From: Aquipuribacter sp051216895 | GTDB taxonomy: Bacteria > Actinomycetota > Actinomycetes > Actinomycetales > JBBAYJ01 | DNA length: 64,000 bases | Assembly (NCBI RefSeq): GCF_051216895.1 | Contig: NZ_JBPKAO010000007.1 | Location: 1 to 64,000, forward strand | Reading direction: 5' to 3' | Made by a program: the position numbers and the translations under genes | Shown here: positions 1 to 8,922 of the stretch, piece by piece | Numbering within the stretch: the first letter of the stretch is position 1 | Layout of the letters: each line of letters starts with the position of its first letter | Notes under the pieces: model-generated | Databases searched by the model: none | The model's input: only the letters and a program-made list of their open reading frames with translations | What the model was told of the DNA's origin: nothing

Positions 1-51
1 GCCGCGGGGCAGGGACGGGGGGGTGCCGAGCTCGGGGGAGGGGTGGCTCAC
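1..51 (-). CDS. Possible 5' end of a gene cut by the window edge
   Basis: A GTG at 51-49 on the minus strand opens a frame that stays open to base 1 (17 codons, starting VSHPSPELGTPPSLP). An AGGAG Shine-Dalgarno-like motif lies 7 nt upstream of it, and a TACGGT hexamer about 100 nt upstream could be a -10 element. The product cannot be recognised from so few residues. The call rests on the ribosome site and open frame only, and it may be chance in such G+C-rich DNA. Confidence 0.3.
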   Translation of the reverse strand, partial: MSHPSPELGTPPSLPRG

Positions 52-180
52 GTGCACGCTCCTAGGTGGTGGGACAACGGGTCGATCAGGTCGGTTGGCG
101 TGTCGTCGGGGGCCGCCAGCAGGCAGCCGCGCCGCGTCACGCGAGACCTCGACCGTAGCGTGCCCGAGCCCTCGCCCCGC

Positions 181-870
181 TCAGACCGGGCCGATCACCT
201 GGTCCACGGCCTCGGCGACCGGGGTCGGACCGCCGACGCACTCCACGACCAGCCTCGACGGCGTGGTCCCGGCCTCCGCCCGGCCGAGCAGCTCCACGAC
301 CACCGCGGCGACGTCGTCCCGGGGGACCTGCCCCATCTCGACGGAGCGGGCCAGCTGCACGCGCTCGGTGGCGTCGTCGTCGGTGAGCCCGCCCGGGCGC
401 AGCACGAGCGAGCGCAGCGCGTCCCGCGCCAGCACGTCCTCCTCCGCAGCCAGCTTGGCCCGCAGGTAGGCGAGGAACACGTCGTCGACGCCGTCCGGGG
501 TGGCCCCGTCCCGGACCTGGTCCACGCCCATGCTGGAGATCAGCAGGTACGTCGCGACCCCGGCCAGCTCGGCCGCCTCGGCCAGCAGGACGGCGGCCCC
601 GCGGTCCACGGTGTCCTTGCGGGCCACCCCGCTGCCCGGACCCGCACCGGCGGCGAACACGACCGCGTCCGCCCCGGCGAGGGCCTCGGCGACCTGCGCG
701 GTCCGGGCGGTCTCCAGGTCGATCACGACGGCGCCGGCGCCGTCGGACACCAGGTCCGGCACGTGGTCGGGGTTGCGGACCATGCCCACGACCTCGTGCC
801 CGTCGGCGACCAGACGCCTGGTGCTCAGGCGGGCGATCGCGCCGTGCCCTCCGGCGATGACGACCTTCAT
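181..870 (-). CDS. NAD(P)-binding, SDR/NmrA-like epimerase family protein
   Basis: The 229-residue product starts MKVVIAGGHGAIARLSTRRL, a beta strand plus glycine-rich dinucleotide loop typical of atypical short-chain dehydrogenases (NAD(P)H-binding, YwnB/NmrA-like). A middle YLLISSMGVD stretch and a later LRPGGLTDDD stretch match the usual Ser and RPG positions of this family. The size fits single-domain members that act as redox sensors or small oxidoreductases. The ATG at 870 is preferred to longer upstream starts because GAGGAG lies 6 nt before it. The gene is alone, divergent from the propeller gene at 1077. Substrate is unknown. Confidence 0.85.
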   Translation of the reverse strand: MKVVIAGGHGAIARLSTRRLVADGHEVVGMVRNPDHVPDLVSDGAGAVVIDLETARTAQVAEALAGADAVVFAAGAGPGSGVARKDTVDRGAAVLLAEAAELAGVATYLLISSMGVDQVRDGATPDGVDDVFLAYLRAKLAAEEDVLARDALRSLVLRPGGLTDDDATERVQLARSVEMGQVPRDDVAAVVVELLGRAEAGTTPSRLVVECVGGPTPVAEAVDQVIGPV

Positions 871-1076
871 GTGAGCTCCTCGTCCTGCGCCCGGCCGGTC
901 CGCGACGTCGCCCCCATCCCACCGCGCCCGGGCGCCCGACGCGACCCGTGGCACCGCGACGGCTCCCGCGACGTCGGCCGGGACCCACCGATGAGTTGGA
1001 CGTGGTCGCGCCGTCTGCACCGTCGTGGACCGGTCGCTGGAGCAAGGCCGGCGCGACGACGAACGCAGGAGGACCC

Positions 1077-2162
1077 ATGGAGACCGCCGTCCTGGCCATC
1101 GGCACCCGCAAGGGCCTGTGGCTGGCCACCAGCGAGGACCGGACGAGCTGGCAGCTGTCACCCCCGCACTTCCTGATGCACGAGATCCCCAGCGTCGCCG
1201 TGGACACCCGCGGCGGTCGGACCCGCGTGCTGGTGGGGATGCGCTCGGAGCACTGGGGACCCACCGTCGTGCACTCCGACGACCTGGGGGCGACCTGGAG
1301 CGAGCCCGAGCAGGGCGCCATCACCTTCGGCGCGGGCGACGGGGCCGCGCTGGAGCGGGTGTGGCAGATCCAGCCGGACGGCGAGGACCGGCCCGGCGTC
1401 GTCTGGGCCGGGTGCGAGCCGATCTCGGTGTGGCGCTCCACCGACCACGGCGAGCACTTCGACCTCGTCCGCGGGCTGTGGGACCACCCGCACCGCGGCG
1501 AGTGGGGGGCCGGCTACGGCGGGGCGGCCGCCCACACCGTCCTGCCCAGCCCTGACGACGACACGGTCCACGTCGCGATGAGCACCGGCGGCGTCTACCG
1601 CAGCACCGACGCCGGGACGACCTGGCGACCCCGCAACTCCGGCATCTCGGCGTACTTCATGCCCGGGTCGGAGCCGGAGTTCGGCCAGTGCGTGCACAAG
1701 GTGGCCCGCGACGCGGAGGACCCGCACCGGCTCTACGCGCAGAACCACCACGGCGTGTACCGCAGCGACGACGACGGTGACACCTGGACGTCGATCGCGG
1801 ACGGGCTGCCCAGCGACTTCGGGTTCGTCATGCTCGCCCACCCCCGGCGCGGCGGGACCGTCTGGGTCGTCCCCCTGGTGGCCGACGGCGAGCGGGTGCC
1901 GCCGCAGGGACGGCTCGCGGTGCACCGCAGCGACGACGGTGGCGCGACCTGGACGGAGCTCGCCGACGGGCTGCCGGACGGTCACTTCAACGCCGTCCTC
2001 CGCGACGCCGCCTGCGTGGACGCCGCGGACCCCACCGGGGTCTACCTGGGCACCCGGGCCGGGGACGTGTACGCCTCGGCGGACGAGGGCGGGGCGTTCG
2101 TCCGGGTGGCCGACCGGCTGCCGGACGTGCTCAGCCTGCGCGCCGCCGTGGTGTCGCGTTGA
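1077..2162 (+). CDS. BNR/Asp-box beta-propeller (sialidase-like fold) protein
   Basis: The 361-residue protein starts METAVLAIGTRKGLWLA, and AGGAGG sits just upstream. It has about six Asp-box repeats of the form S-x-D-x-G-x-T-W, for example HSDDLGATW, RSTDAGTTW, RSDDDGDTW and RSDDGGATW, spread through the chain. These mark a WD40/YVTN/BNR-like propeller of the VPS10/exo-sialidase fold. There is no signal peptide, so it is probably cytoplasmic, and no sialidase catalytic residues are evident. The next gene, 13 nt downstream, encodes a MoaD/ThiS-like protein, so the two are probably co-transcribed. Function is not established; the propeller may be a binding scaffold. Confidence 0.85.
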   Translation: METAVLAIGTRKGLWLATSEDRTSWQLSPPHFLMHEIPSVAVDTRGGRTRVLVGMRSEHWGPTVVHSDDLGATWSEPEQGAITFGAGDGAALERVWQIQPDGEDRPGVVWAGCEPISVWRSTDHGEHFDLVRGLWDHPHRGEWGAGYGGAAAHTVLPSPDDDTVHVAMSTGGVYRSTDAGTTWRPRNSGISAYFMPGSEPEFGQCVHKVARDAEDPHRLYAQNHHGVYRSDDDGDTWTSIADGLPSDFGFVMLAHPRRGGTVWVVPLVADGERVPPQGRLAVHRSDDGGATWTELADGLPDGHFNAVLRDAACVDAADPTGVYLGTRAGDVYASADEGGAFVRVADRLPDVLSLRAAVVSR

Positions 2163-2175
2163 CGGCGGCTCGCTG

Positions 2176-2478
2176 ATGGGGCCCGAGACCCCCGCCGGGG
2201 TGCTGCTGCGGGTGCCGCGCGTCCTGGCGGCCGACCTCGGGGGGCACCGCGAGGTGGTGCTGCCCGTGCCCGGGGACGGCCGGCTGGTGGGTCTGCTCGA
2301 CCAGCTGGTGGGCCCCCACCCCGCCCTGGCCCGGCGGCTGCGGGACGAGACCGGCACGCTGCGTCGCTTCGTCAACATGTACGTCGACGGGCTCGACGTG
2401 CGACGCAGCGACGGCCTGGCCACCCCCGTGGGGGTGGGCCAGACCGTCGAGGTGATCCAGTCGGTGGCCGGGGGCTGA
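2176..2478 (+). CDS. MoaD/ThiS-family ubiquitin-like protein
   Basis: The 100-residue product ends VIQSVAGG. The terminal Gly-Gly is the hallmark of beta-grasp sulfur carriers (MoaD, ThiS) and of prokaryotic ubiquitin-like modifiers, which are activated by adenylation of that glycine. The body (RRFVNMYVDGLDVRRSDGL, then VGVGQTVEVI) fits the MoaD pattern. The ATG at 2176 is chosen for its position and because it gives the usual length. There is no obvious Shine-Dalgarno, and coupling to the upstream propeller gene (13 nt away) is likely. No MoaE, ThiG or E1-like gene is nearby, so the partner is unknown. Confidence 0.8.
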   Translation: MGPETPAGVLLRVPRVLAADLGGHREVVLPVPGDGRLVGLLDQLVGPHPALARRLRDETGTLRRFVNMYVDGLDVRRSDGLATPVGVGQTVEVIQSVAGG

Positions 2479-2491
2479 GCCCCGGCCACCG
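2462..2491. terminator. Hairpin terminator between convergent genes
   Basis: CGGTGGCCGGGG at 2462-2473 pairs perfectly with CCCCGGCCACCG at 2480-2491, a 12-bp stem with a 6-nt loop. It includes the stop codon of the MoaD-like gene and lies just before the converging peptidase stop at 2514, so it probably works in both directions. Confidence 0.7.
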
Positions 2492-2513
2492 ACGGGATCG
2501 GTCGAGCAGGTGC

Positions 2514-5084
2514 TCAGTCGAGCCAGAAGGCGTTCGCGACCTGCTCGAACATGCCCTCCGGGTGCGAGCGGTACATCGGCTCGGTGCCGAACAGGGTGAC
2601 GTCCGCCCCTCGGGCGGTGCCGCTGACCACGACGGGCTGACCCGCCGCGGCCTCCTGGCCGATCCAGTGCCCGGCGAGGAAGAAGTCCCCGGTGGCCAGG
2701 CGCTGGTCGACCCGGACCCCGGCCCCGACGGTGCTGAACCACCGCGGCGAGCTGACGAAGGACTCGGTGATGGCGTCACCGGTGATGGGGGAGGCGGGGT
2801 CGTTGACGACGGCCGCGATCCCGTTGGCGTCGCCCCGGCCGGCCGTCGCCGTGACCGGGAGCAGGCCCGCCCGGGTGTTGAAGGTGACCCCGTTGGCCCC
2901 TCGACCCACCACGTTGTGCCCCTCGGCCAGCCACGCCTCGAACGCCGCGGCGGCCTCGGGGGTGAACGACAGCGGGTTCAGCGCCGTGGACGACACGTAC
3001 AGCGCGTCCAGGTCGTCGAACGACACGGTGCCGTCGTTGACGGTGGCCGTGCTGACCACGGTGACCTGGAAGCCCATCCGACGCAGCGCGAAGAGCTCGT
3101 CGGCGGGGCCGGAGAAGCCGATCCGCAGCGCGTCGACGGGCTCCGCCGCGGGCAGCTGCCCGGGACGGACGGCCGTGAAGTCGACCCCCAGGTCGGTGGC
3201 GACCGCCCGGACCACGGCGTAGTCGGCCCGGACGACGAACTCACCGCTCGGGGTGCGCGAGACCGCGACCCCCTCGGCCTGGAGCCGGTTGACCGCCTGG
3301 ACGCCGGCGATGCTGTCGACGTCCAGCACGTACGCCGGGCGGCGGCCGGTGGGCGCGCTGCCGGTGGGGGCGGCCTCGGTGGCCTCACGCAGCTGCCGCT
3401 CCGGGAGGTCGCCGTCCTGGACCGTCACCACGTCGGCACCCCACAGGGAAGCCAGGCTCCACGCGGAGATGTCGTACATCGTCGGGTAGAAGGTCGTGAC
3501 GTCGGTGCCGACGTCGAGGATGACGTTGGCCATGCCGCGCTTGGCCTGGTGCATGTCCACCACGTAGGAACCGGCGGCGTACCGGGTGCCGTCGATGGTC
3601 ACCGGCGCGATGGTCCGGTCGACCTGCACGTCGTTGTCGAGCAGGAACTCCACGACGCGGGCGGTGGCGGTCTCGCTGCGCTGGGCGTCGCCCGCGGGCA
3701 GCACGTAGGCGCGGGGGTAGTCCTTGTCGAGGGTGTCGATGTTGGTCCCGAGCGCCAGCTCGATGGCCAGCGGGTCGTCGATCGGGCGGGACGACTCACC
3801 GGCGGCCCCACGGCGGAACAGCTCGATCTGGTCCGCGAGCAGGGTCGACTTGTTCTCGGTGGCCCAGGCCAGGTTGGCCTGCATCGTGTCGTGGGCGATG
3901 TTGGTGTTGATCCGGGTCCGGTTCCAGCGCTCGTCCTGCGTCAGGTTCCCGCGGGGGTTCAGCGGGAACTCGATGGTGTGCCCGATCGCGCCGTGGAACA
4001 TGGCGTACATCGGGGTGAAGATCGGCGGCCAGTCGTCCCAGCCGGTGGCCCGGTCCCGGAACGGGATGCTCACCTGGGTGTACTCGCCGTAGTACGGCGC
4101 CAGGTCGGCCGCGTTCTCCGCCACGACCTGGGCCTCCATCGCCAGCGCGTTGCGCAGGGCGTTGCGGATGTAGAGGTCGTACTCGTAGTTCTCCCCGTGC
4201 GGGCCCGTGGTGGGCTCGATCAGGGTCCGGCCGACGTAGCCGTGCAGGTCGATCATGGTCAGCGGGTCGTAGCGGATGAGCTGGTCCCGCATGACCTGGA
4301 CCTCGGGCTGGGACTGGGTGATGAAGTCCCGGTTCATGTCGAAGCTGTTGGCGTTGGCGCGGGTGGCGTTGACCCGGCCGTCCGGGTTCATCGACACCAC
4401 GACGGCGACGACGTTGCGGTCCAGCAGGTCGTCGGTCGTCGCGTCCTCGCCGAACGCCAGCTCGTCCAACAGCCGGAACGCCGCGTCGGTGCCCTCCCAC
4501 TCGTTGCCGTGGATGTTGTTGTTGATGAAGAGCGGGGACTTCCAGTCGTCGTACTCCCCGGCCTCCAGCGCGGCGGCCGCGGCGACGGGGTCGGAGGTGC
4601 GCAGGTCGGACAGGCGCTGCCACTCGGCCCACTCCGCGTCCGTCATGGGGTTGGTGACGACCACCATGTGCAGGTCGCGGCCCTGGACGGACTGGCCGAT
4701 GATCTCCACGCTGATGCGGGGGCTGGCCTGCAGCGCCCGCAACCGCGGCGCGAACTCGTGGTACGGGATGAGGTTGAGGGGGATGGACGCGTCGGCGGGG
4801 TTGACCGGGACGTCGACGATGACGTCGTTGCGGGGCTTGCCGGCCAGCTGGCCGACGGACTGGGCCGCGCTGACCGAGGCGATGCCGCTGCGGGCCGAGG
4901 CGGCACCGGCGGAACGCCCGGCGGAGCGCTCCGCCGCGACGGCGGCCCCCGGGACCGCGCTGCGGTCCTCGGTGACGCGGGTGGGGGACTCCTCGGGTTC
5001 GGCGGGGGCCGCGTTGGCGGCGGGGACGAGCGATAGCGCGAGTGCGGACGCGACAGCGGCCGGCACCCAACGTCGACGGTTCAT
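2514..5084 (-). CDS. Secreted M14-family zinc carboxypeptidase
   Basis: The 856-residue precursor begins MNRRRWVPAAVASALALSLV and has an Ala-x-Ala signal-peptide cleavage site near residue 27. The catalytic domain has the M14 zinc motif IHGNEWEG (H192, E195), the third zinc histidine in MIDLHGY (H281), substrate-pocket motifs SMNPDGR and DMNRDF, and the general base glutamate in HTIEFPLN (about E372). The C-terminal 450 residues form a large second region, probably a glutamine-amidotransferase-like or accessory domain, as in other long actinobacterial M14 proteins. The ATG at 5084 follows a GGAAAGG site. It probably trims extracellular peptides or cell-wall peptides. Confidence 0.9.
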   Translation of the reverse strand: MNRRRWVPAAVASALALSLVPAANAAPAEPEESPTRVTEDRSAVPGAAVAAERSAGRSAGAASARSGIASVSAAQSVGQLAGKPRNDVIVDVPVNPADASIPLNLIPYHEFAPRLRALQASPRISVEIIGQSVQGRDLHMVVVTNPMTDAEWAEWQRLSDLRTSDPVAAAAALEAGEYDDWKSPLFINNNIHGNEWEGTDAAFRLLDELAFGEDATTDDLLDRNVVAVVVSMNPDGRVNATRANANSFDMNRDFITQSQPEVQVMRDQLIRYDPLTMIDLHGYVGRTLIEPTTGPHGENYEYDLYIRNALRNALAMEAQVVAENAADLAPYYGEYTQVSIPFRDRATGWDDWPPIFTPMYAMFHGAIGHTIEFPLNPRGNLTQDERWNRTRINTNIAHDTMQANLAWATENKSTLLADQIELFRRGAAGESSRPIDDPLAIELALGTNIDTLDKDYPRAYVLPAGDAQRSETATARVVEFLLDNDVQVDRTIAPVTIDGTRYAAGSYVVDMHQAKRGMANVILDVGTDVTTFYPTMYDISAWSLASLWGADVVTVQDGDLPERQLREATEAAPTGSAPTGRRPAYVLDVDSIAGVQAVNRLQAEGVAVSRTPSGEFVVRADYAVVRAVATDLGVDFTAVRPGQLPAAEPVDALRIGFSGPADELFALRRMGFQVTVVSTATVNDGTVSFDDLDALYVSSTALNPLSFTPEAAAAFEAWLAEGHNVVGRGANGVTFNTRAGLLPVTATAGRGDANGIAAVVNDPASPITGDAITESFVSSPRWFSTVGAGVRVDQRLATGDFFLAGHWIGQEAAAGQPVVVSGTARGADVTLFGTEPMYRSHPEGMFEQVANAFWLD

Positions 5085-5253
5085 CGGGACCTTTCCGGAG
5101 CGGAGCCCGGTGGCGACGGCGCCACCGGGGCGAGGGGCGGGGGTCGCCGTCACTATGGTCCGAACGGGTGACGCCCGACAAGGGTCGGCGACCGTCCGGT
5201 CGGGAATTGACACGCCCGAAACACGACGACGCGCAGGCCGGACGGGCCCACAG

Positions 5254-6276
5254 TCAGGCCAGGCCGACGAGGACCAGCACCGCGAGGGCAGCCGCCGCCA
5301 CGCAGAACCACACGGCCGCGGCCAGGACCACGGGCGCCCAGCCGGCACGCGTCACGTCCCGCAGCCGGGTCGAGCAGCCGACCGCCGCCAGCGCCCAGGT
5401 GATGAGCACGTCGACCGCCAGGGCGACGGCCTGCGCGACGGCGTCCGGCACCACGCCGGTGGCTGCGACCACCACGGCCAGCACGAAGAGCAGCAGGAAC
5501 GGCGGCACCAGCCGACGCCCCGCGCCGGAGCCCTGGTTGAGCCGGGCGAGCACCAGGGTCACCGGCACCAGGGCCAGCACCCGGGTCAGCTTGACGACCA
5601 CCGCGACGGCGAGGGCGCTGCCGCCCCAGCCGCCGGCGAGCGCGACCACGGCGCTGGTGTCGTTGACCGAGCTGCCCACCCAGGCCCCGAACCCCTCGTC
5701 GGACAACCCGAGCCCCCGCGCCGCGACGGGCAGGGTGAGGATGGCGACCAGGTTCATCAGGACCACCACCGACAGCGCGTAGGACACGTCGGCCGGGCGC
5801 GCCCGCAGGACGCCGGCCGTCGCGGCGATCGCCGACGCGCCGCAGATCCCGGTGCCGGCCGAGACGAGCGTCCGCAGGTCCCGACCGACCCCCAGCGCGC
5901 GGCCCAGCAGGGACCCGACCAGGAACGCGGTGGCCACGGCCGCGACCACCACCGGCAGGGCGCGCGGCCCGACCTCGAGCAGGCTGCTCACGGGCACGGT
6001 CAGGCCGAGCAGGACGATGCCGGCCTGCAGCAGCCGGCCGGACGCCCAGGCCAGCCCGGGACCGGCCCGCGGCCCCGGGGCACGGACCGCGGTCAGGACG
6101 AGGCCCAGCACCAGCGCGAGGACGGCCGACCCCGGCGAACCGGTCGCGGGGCCCAGCAACCGGTCAAGCCCCGTGGCCAGGGCAGCCACGACGAGGGCGA
6201 GCAGCAGCCCGGGCAGCACCCGCCCGACGCCGCCCGGCTGCGGCGCACGGAGCGACGGCTCGGCCGGTCCGTTCAC
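5254..6276 (-). CDS. YeiH/UPF0324-family membrane transporter (putative anion exporter)
   Basis: The 340-residue integral membrane protein has about ten hydrophobic segments and the family motif GTGICGASAIAA in the middle. This matches the YeiH (Cons_hypoth698) family, annotated as putative sulfate exporters although that substrate is weakly supported. The GTG at 6276 overlaps the stop of the upstream esterase gene (GTGA), so the two are translationally coupled. A 169-bp spacer separates it from the peptidase gene downstream. Its physiological substrate is unknown. Confidence 0.85.
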   Translation of the reverse strand: MNGPAEPSLRAPQPGGVGRVLPGLLLALVVAALATGLDRLLGPATGSPGSAVLALVLGLVLTAVRAPGPRAGPGLAWASGRLLQAGIVLLGLTVPVSSLLEVGPRALPVVVAAVATAFLVGSLLGRALGVGRDLRTLVSAGTGICGASAIAATAGVLRARPADVSYALSVVVLMNLVAILTLPVAARGLGLSDEGFGAWVGSSVNDTSAVVALAGGWGGSALAVAVVVKLTRVLALVPVTLVLARLNQGSGAGRRLVPPFLLLFVLAVVVAATGVVPDAVAQAVALAVDVLITWALAAVGCSTRLRDVTRAGWAPVVLAAAVWFCVAAAALAVLVLVGLA

Positions 6277-7289
6277 GCGCCGGGGACGACGGCAGGCAGG
6301 TCGCCCCGCAGGGCCGTCGCGACCTCGGCGAGAGCGTGCCGGGTGCGGACCCGGTCCACCCCGGCCACCGCGAGGAACCCGTGCACCGCGCCCGGGTAGT
6401 CGCTCAGGCGCACCGGCACGCCGGCCGCCCGCAGGGCCTCGGCGAACCGGGTGCCGTCGTCACGGAGCGGGTCGTGCTCGGCCGTCAGCACCGTGGTGGG
6501 CGGCAGGCCGACCAGGGAGGGGGCGTGCAGCGGGCTCAGCCACGGATGACGCGTGTCGACCCCGGTCCCCGCGGTGTACAGCTGCAGGAAGCGCTCCATG
6601 TCCGCCCGCGTCAGGATCGGCGCGTCGGCGTTGGCGGCGACCGACGGCGAGGACAGCGTGGCGTCCACCGCGGGGTAGACCAGGGCCTGGTGCACCACGA
6701 CCGGGTCGCCCGCGACCGGTTCGTCGCGCAGCCGGGCCGCGGTGACCGCCGCGAGGTTGGCCCCGGCGCTGTCGCCGACCAGTGCGAGCCGGTCGACGCG
6801 CACCCGGGCCTGCGCCCCGACGTGCTCCGGGTGGGCCGCCACCCAGCGGACCGCCTCCAGGCAGTCGTGCACCGCGGCCGGGTACGGGTGCTCGGGAGCG
6901 AGGCGGTAGTCCACCGACACCACCACCGCGGGGACCGCCCGGGCCAGGGCCGCGACCCACCAGGGCGTGTCGTCGACCCCGCCGAGCACCCAGCCGCCGC
7001 CGTGCAGGTGCACGACGACCGGCAGGACCGTCCCGGGGGCGACGCGAGGCGTGTGCACGACCAGGGCGACCCCGGACGCGGTGCGGGCCCGGCTCCGGCG
7101 GACGTCGGCCGCGGGACGGCCCAGCACCCAGCCGGAGACGGTGCCGAGCGCAGGGTGGGGCACCCGGTCCCGCGAGGCCACCACCTGCTGGGCCTCGACG
7201 CCGCTGATGCCGACGGCGCCGAGGCGTCGGCCCACGGCCGACACCAGCCGGACCGCCGCGGACGGCGGCAGCGAGGTGTCGGACGTCAC
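6273..7289 (-). CDS. Alpha/beta hydrolase, hormone-sensitive lipase (family IV) type
   Basis: The 338-residue product has the oxyanion motif HGGGW (about 96-100), the nucleophile elbow GDSAG (Ser174), acid EHDPLRDD (about Asp273) and the histidine in GAVHGFL (His303). This is the full catalytic set of family IV carboxylesterases. There is no signal peptide, so it is likely a cytoplasmic esterase of small acyl esters. The GTG at 7289 is chosen over longer frames because AGGACGG precedes it and it starts 12 bases after the phosphofructokinase stop. It overlaps the YeiH gene by 4 nt. Confidence 0.9.
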   Translation of the reverse strand: MTSDTSLPPSAAVRLVSAVGRRLGAVGISGVEAQQVVASRDRVPHPALGTVSGWVLGRPAADVRRSRARTASGVALVVHTPRVAPGTVLPVVVHLHGGGWVLGGVDDTPWWVAALARAVPAVVVSVDYRLAPEHPYPAAVHDCLEAVRWVAAHPEHVGAQARVRVDRLALVGDSAGANLAAVTAARLRDEPVAGDPVVVHQALVYPAVDATLSSPSVAANADAPILTRADMERFLQLYTAGTGVDTRHPWLSPLHAPSLVGLPPTTVLTAEHDPLRDDGTRFAEALRAAGVPVRLSDYPGAVHGFLAVAGVDRVRTRHALAEVATALRGDLPAVVPGA

Positions 7290-7300
7290 CGCCGTCCTGC

Positions 7301-8509
7301 TCAGTCCTGGCCGAGGTCGGCCAGCAGGCCCGTGAACCAGTCCGTGGAGGTGTCGAACGCCTTGCCGCCGGCGATCCGGTCGAACTCGATCGCCCGCAGC
7401 CGGCCGTCGGCGCCCTCGTCGTGGCCGACGACACCGCCCTCGCGGCGCAGCGCGCACTCCACGGCCAGGTCGGTGCAGGACTTGATCAGGCGCAGGTCGT
7501 CGGCGTTGGCCGCGGCCGAGCGCGAGAAGTAGCCGGACTTCTGGACCATGGTCTTCTCGGCCCCGATCCCGGCGGCGAACTGCTTGGCGAACCAGGCCCC
7601 CGGGTTGATCGTGTCGATCTTGACGTGGCCGAACGGGTCGCGGCCGACCTCCTCGCCCGCCTTCTCCAGCTCGGCCACGATGGTCTGCACGCCGGCGCCC
7701 TCGGACACGAACACGTTGACGCAGCCGGTCTCGTCCATGACGGTGCGCAGGCGCGCGGACTCGGCGGCGACGTCGAACTCGCGCTCCGGCAGGTACACCC
7801 CGTGGACGTCCCAGCGCCGGGGGTCGTTGCCGATGCCCGGCACGTACTCCTGCTGCGCGACCCAGCGGTGGTGCGCCAGCGCGGTCGCGGCCGTGAGCCA
7901 GCCGCAGCCGCGGCCCATCACCTCGTGGACGACGAGCATCCGCGGGTTGGAGGAGTGCTCGGCGATGATGTTGCGGGCGAAGAGCGCCCCCTGCTCGGCC
8001 GCGGTCCAGGCCCCCAGCGACTGCCGGATCGGGATGACGTCGTTGTCGACCGTCTTGGGCAGGCCCACGACGGTGAGCTCGTAGTCGTTGCGGGCCAGGA
8101 ACGCGGCCAGGTCGGCGGCCGTGGTGTTGGTGTCGTCGCCGCCGATGGTGTGCAGCACGTCGACCCCGTCGGCCGTGAGCTGGTCCGCGGCGACCTTGAG
8201 GGCGTCCTGGCCCTCGGTGATCAGGCCCCGCTCGACGAGGTTGGCCGCGTTGGTCAGCTTGACGCGGCTGTTGCCCAGCGGGCTGCCGCCGAAGCGGTGC
8301 AGCAGGTGGGCGTCGCGGCGGACCTCCTCGGTCACCGTGACCGAGCGGCCGGACAGCAGACCGGCGTACCCGTCCAGGTAGCCGATGATCTCGATGTCGG
8401 GGGCGATCTCGGTGTACCGCTCGATGAGGCCGCCGACGGCCGAGGACAGGCAGGGCGCGAGGCCTCCGGCCGTGAGCATCGCGACCTTGCGGACGGGGCG
8501 GTCGGACAT
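7301..8509 (-). CDS. pfp: Pyrophosphate-dependent 6-phosphofructokinase
   Basis: The 402-residue enzyme phosphorylates fructose 6-phosphate. The motif GGDDTN at 123-128 has the second aspartate that marks PPi rather than ATP use, and PKTVDND (151-157) and MGRGCGW (about 198-204) also match the PPi-dependent type. This suggests a reversible glycolytic and gluconeogenic step using pyrophosphate as donor. AGGAGGAACGC directly before the ATG at 8509 supports this start over longer frames. It is the first gene of a minus-strand run with the esterase and YeiH genes. The donor assignment rests on motif recognition. Confidence 0.93.
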   Translation of the reverse strand: MSDRPVRKVAMLTAGGLAPCLSSAVGGLIERYTEIAPDIEIIGYLDGYAGLLSGRSVTVTEEVRRDAHLLHRFGGSPLGNSRVKLTNAANLVERGLITEGQDALKVAADQLTADGVDVLHTIGGDDTNTTAADLAAFLARNDYELTVVGLPKTVDNDVIPIRQSLGAWTAAEQGALFARNIIAEHSSNPRMLVVHEVMGRGCGWLTAATALAHHRWVAQQEYVPGIGNDPRRWDVHGVYLPEREFDVAAESARLRTVMDETGCVNVFVSEGAGVQTIVAELEKAGEEVGRDPFGHVKIDTINPGAWFAKQFAAGIGAEKTMVQKSGYFSRSAAANADDLRLIKSCTDLAVECALRREGGVVGHDEGADGRLRAIEFDRIAGGKAFDTSTDWFTGLLADLGQD

Positions 8510-8685
8510 GCGTTCCTCCTGCGGGGCGTGGCGCAACGGGGCGGTGCGGACGTCGCGGGCCACCCTAATGTCCGCGCCGGAGCTGTCCCGGCCATGATCG
8601 ACGGGCGAGCGACGCCGGGCAGGCGCAGAGTGGTCCGCGACGTCCGGCCCGGGCGTCGACCACCGAGCCAGCAGGGGAGCCACCC

Positions 8686-8922
8686 ATGTCCGAGAGCACC
8701 GACGTCCGAGGGTCCGGGACCACCAACATCGCCGACTTCGGCCGCGAGATGTGGTCGTTCCTCACCGGCAAGGGCGCCGTCATCGACTACACCTTCGTCG
8801 ACATGACCATCGAGGTCCCCCGCGAGACCGGCCCGGACTCCCCCCGCGCCACCTGGAAGGTCGACGGGACCGTCCGCATCACCACCACCGACCGCGACGC
8901 GGCCGGCGCCATCGGGTCATGA
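8686..8922 (+). CDS. Unknown 78-residue protein
   Basis: A short soluble protein (MSESTDVRGSGTTNIADFG) with a central FGREMWSFLTGKGAVIDYTF segment and a beta-rich C-terminal half. AGGGGAG precedes the ATG, and its stop overlaps the ATG of the next gene (ATGA), so both are translated together. I do not recognise the family. The predicted strands WKVDGTVRITTTD could form a small binding fold. Context (an unknown membrane protein and a secreted-type metalloprotease downstream) suggests a shared function but does not define one. Confidence 0.75.
   Translation: MSESTDVRGSGTTNIADFGREMWSFLTGKGAVIDYTFVDMTIEVPRETGPDSPRATWKVDGTVRITTTDRDAAGAIGS

Noticed and set aside
2562..5036. 824-codon open frame opposite the M14 peptidase
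   Set aside because: Low-complexity Arg/Gly/Val/Asp translation with no domain; a shadow of the G+C codon bias of the real gene.
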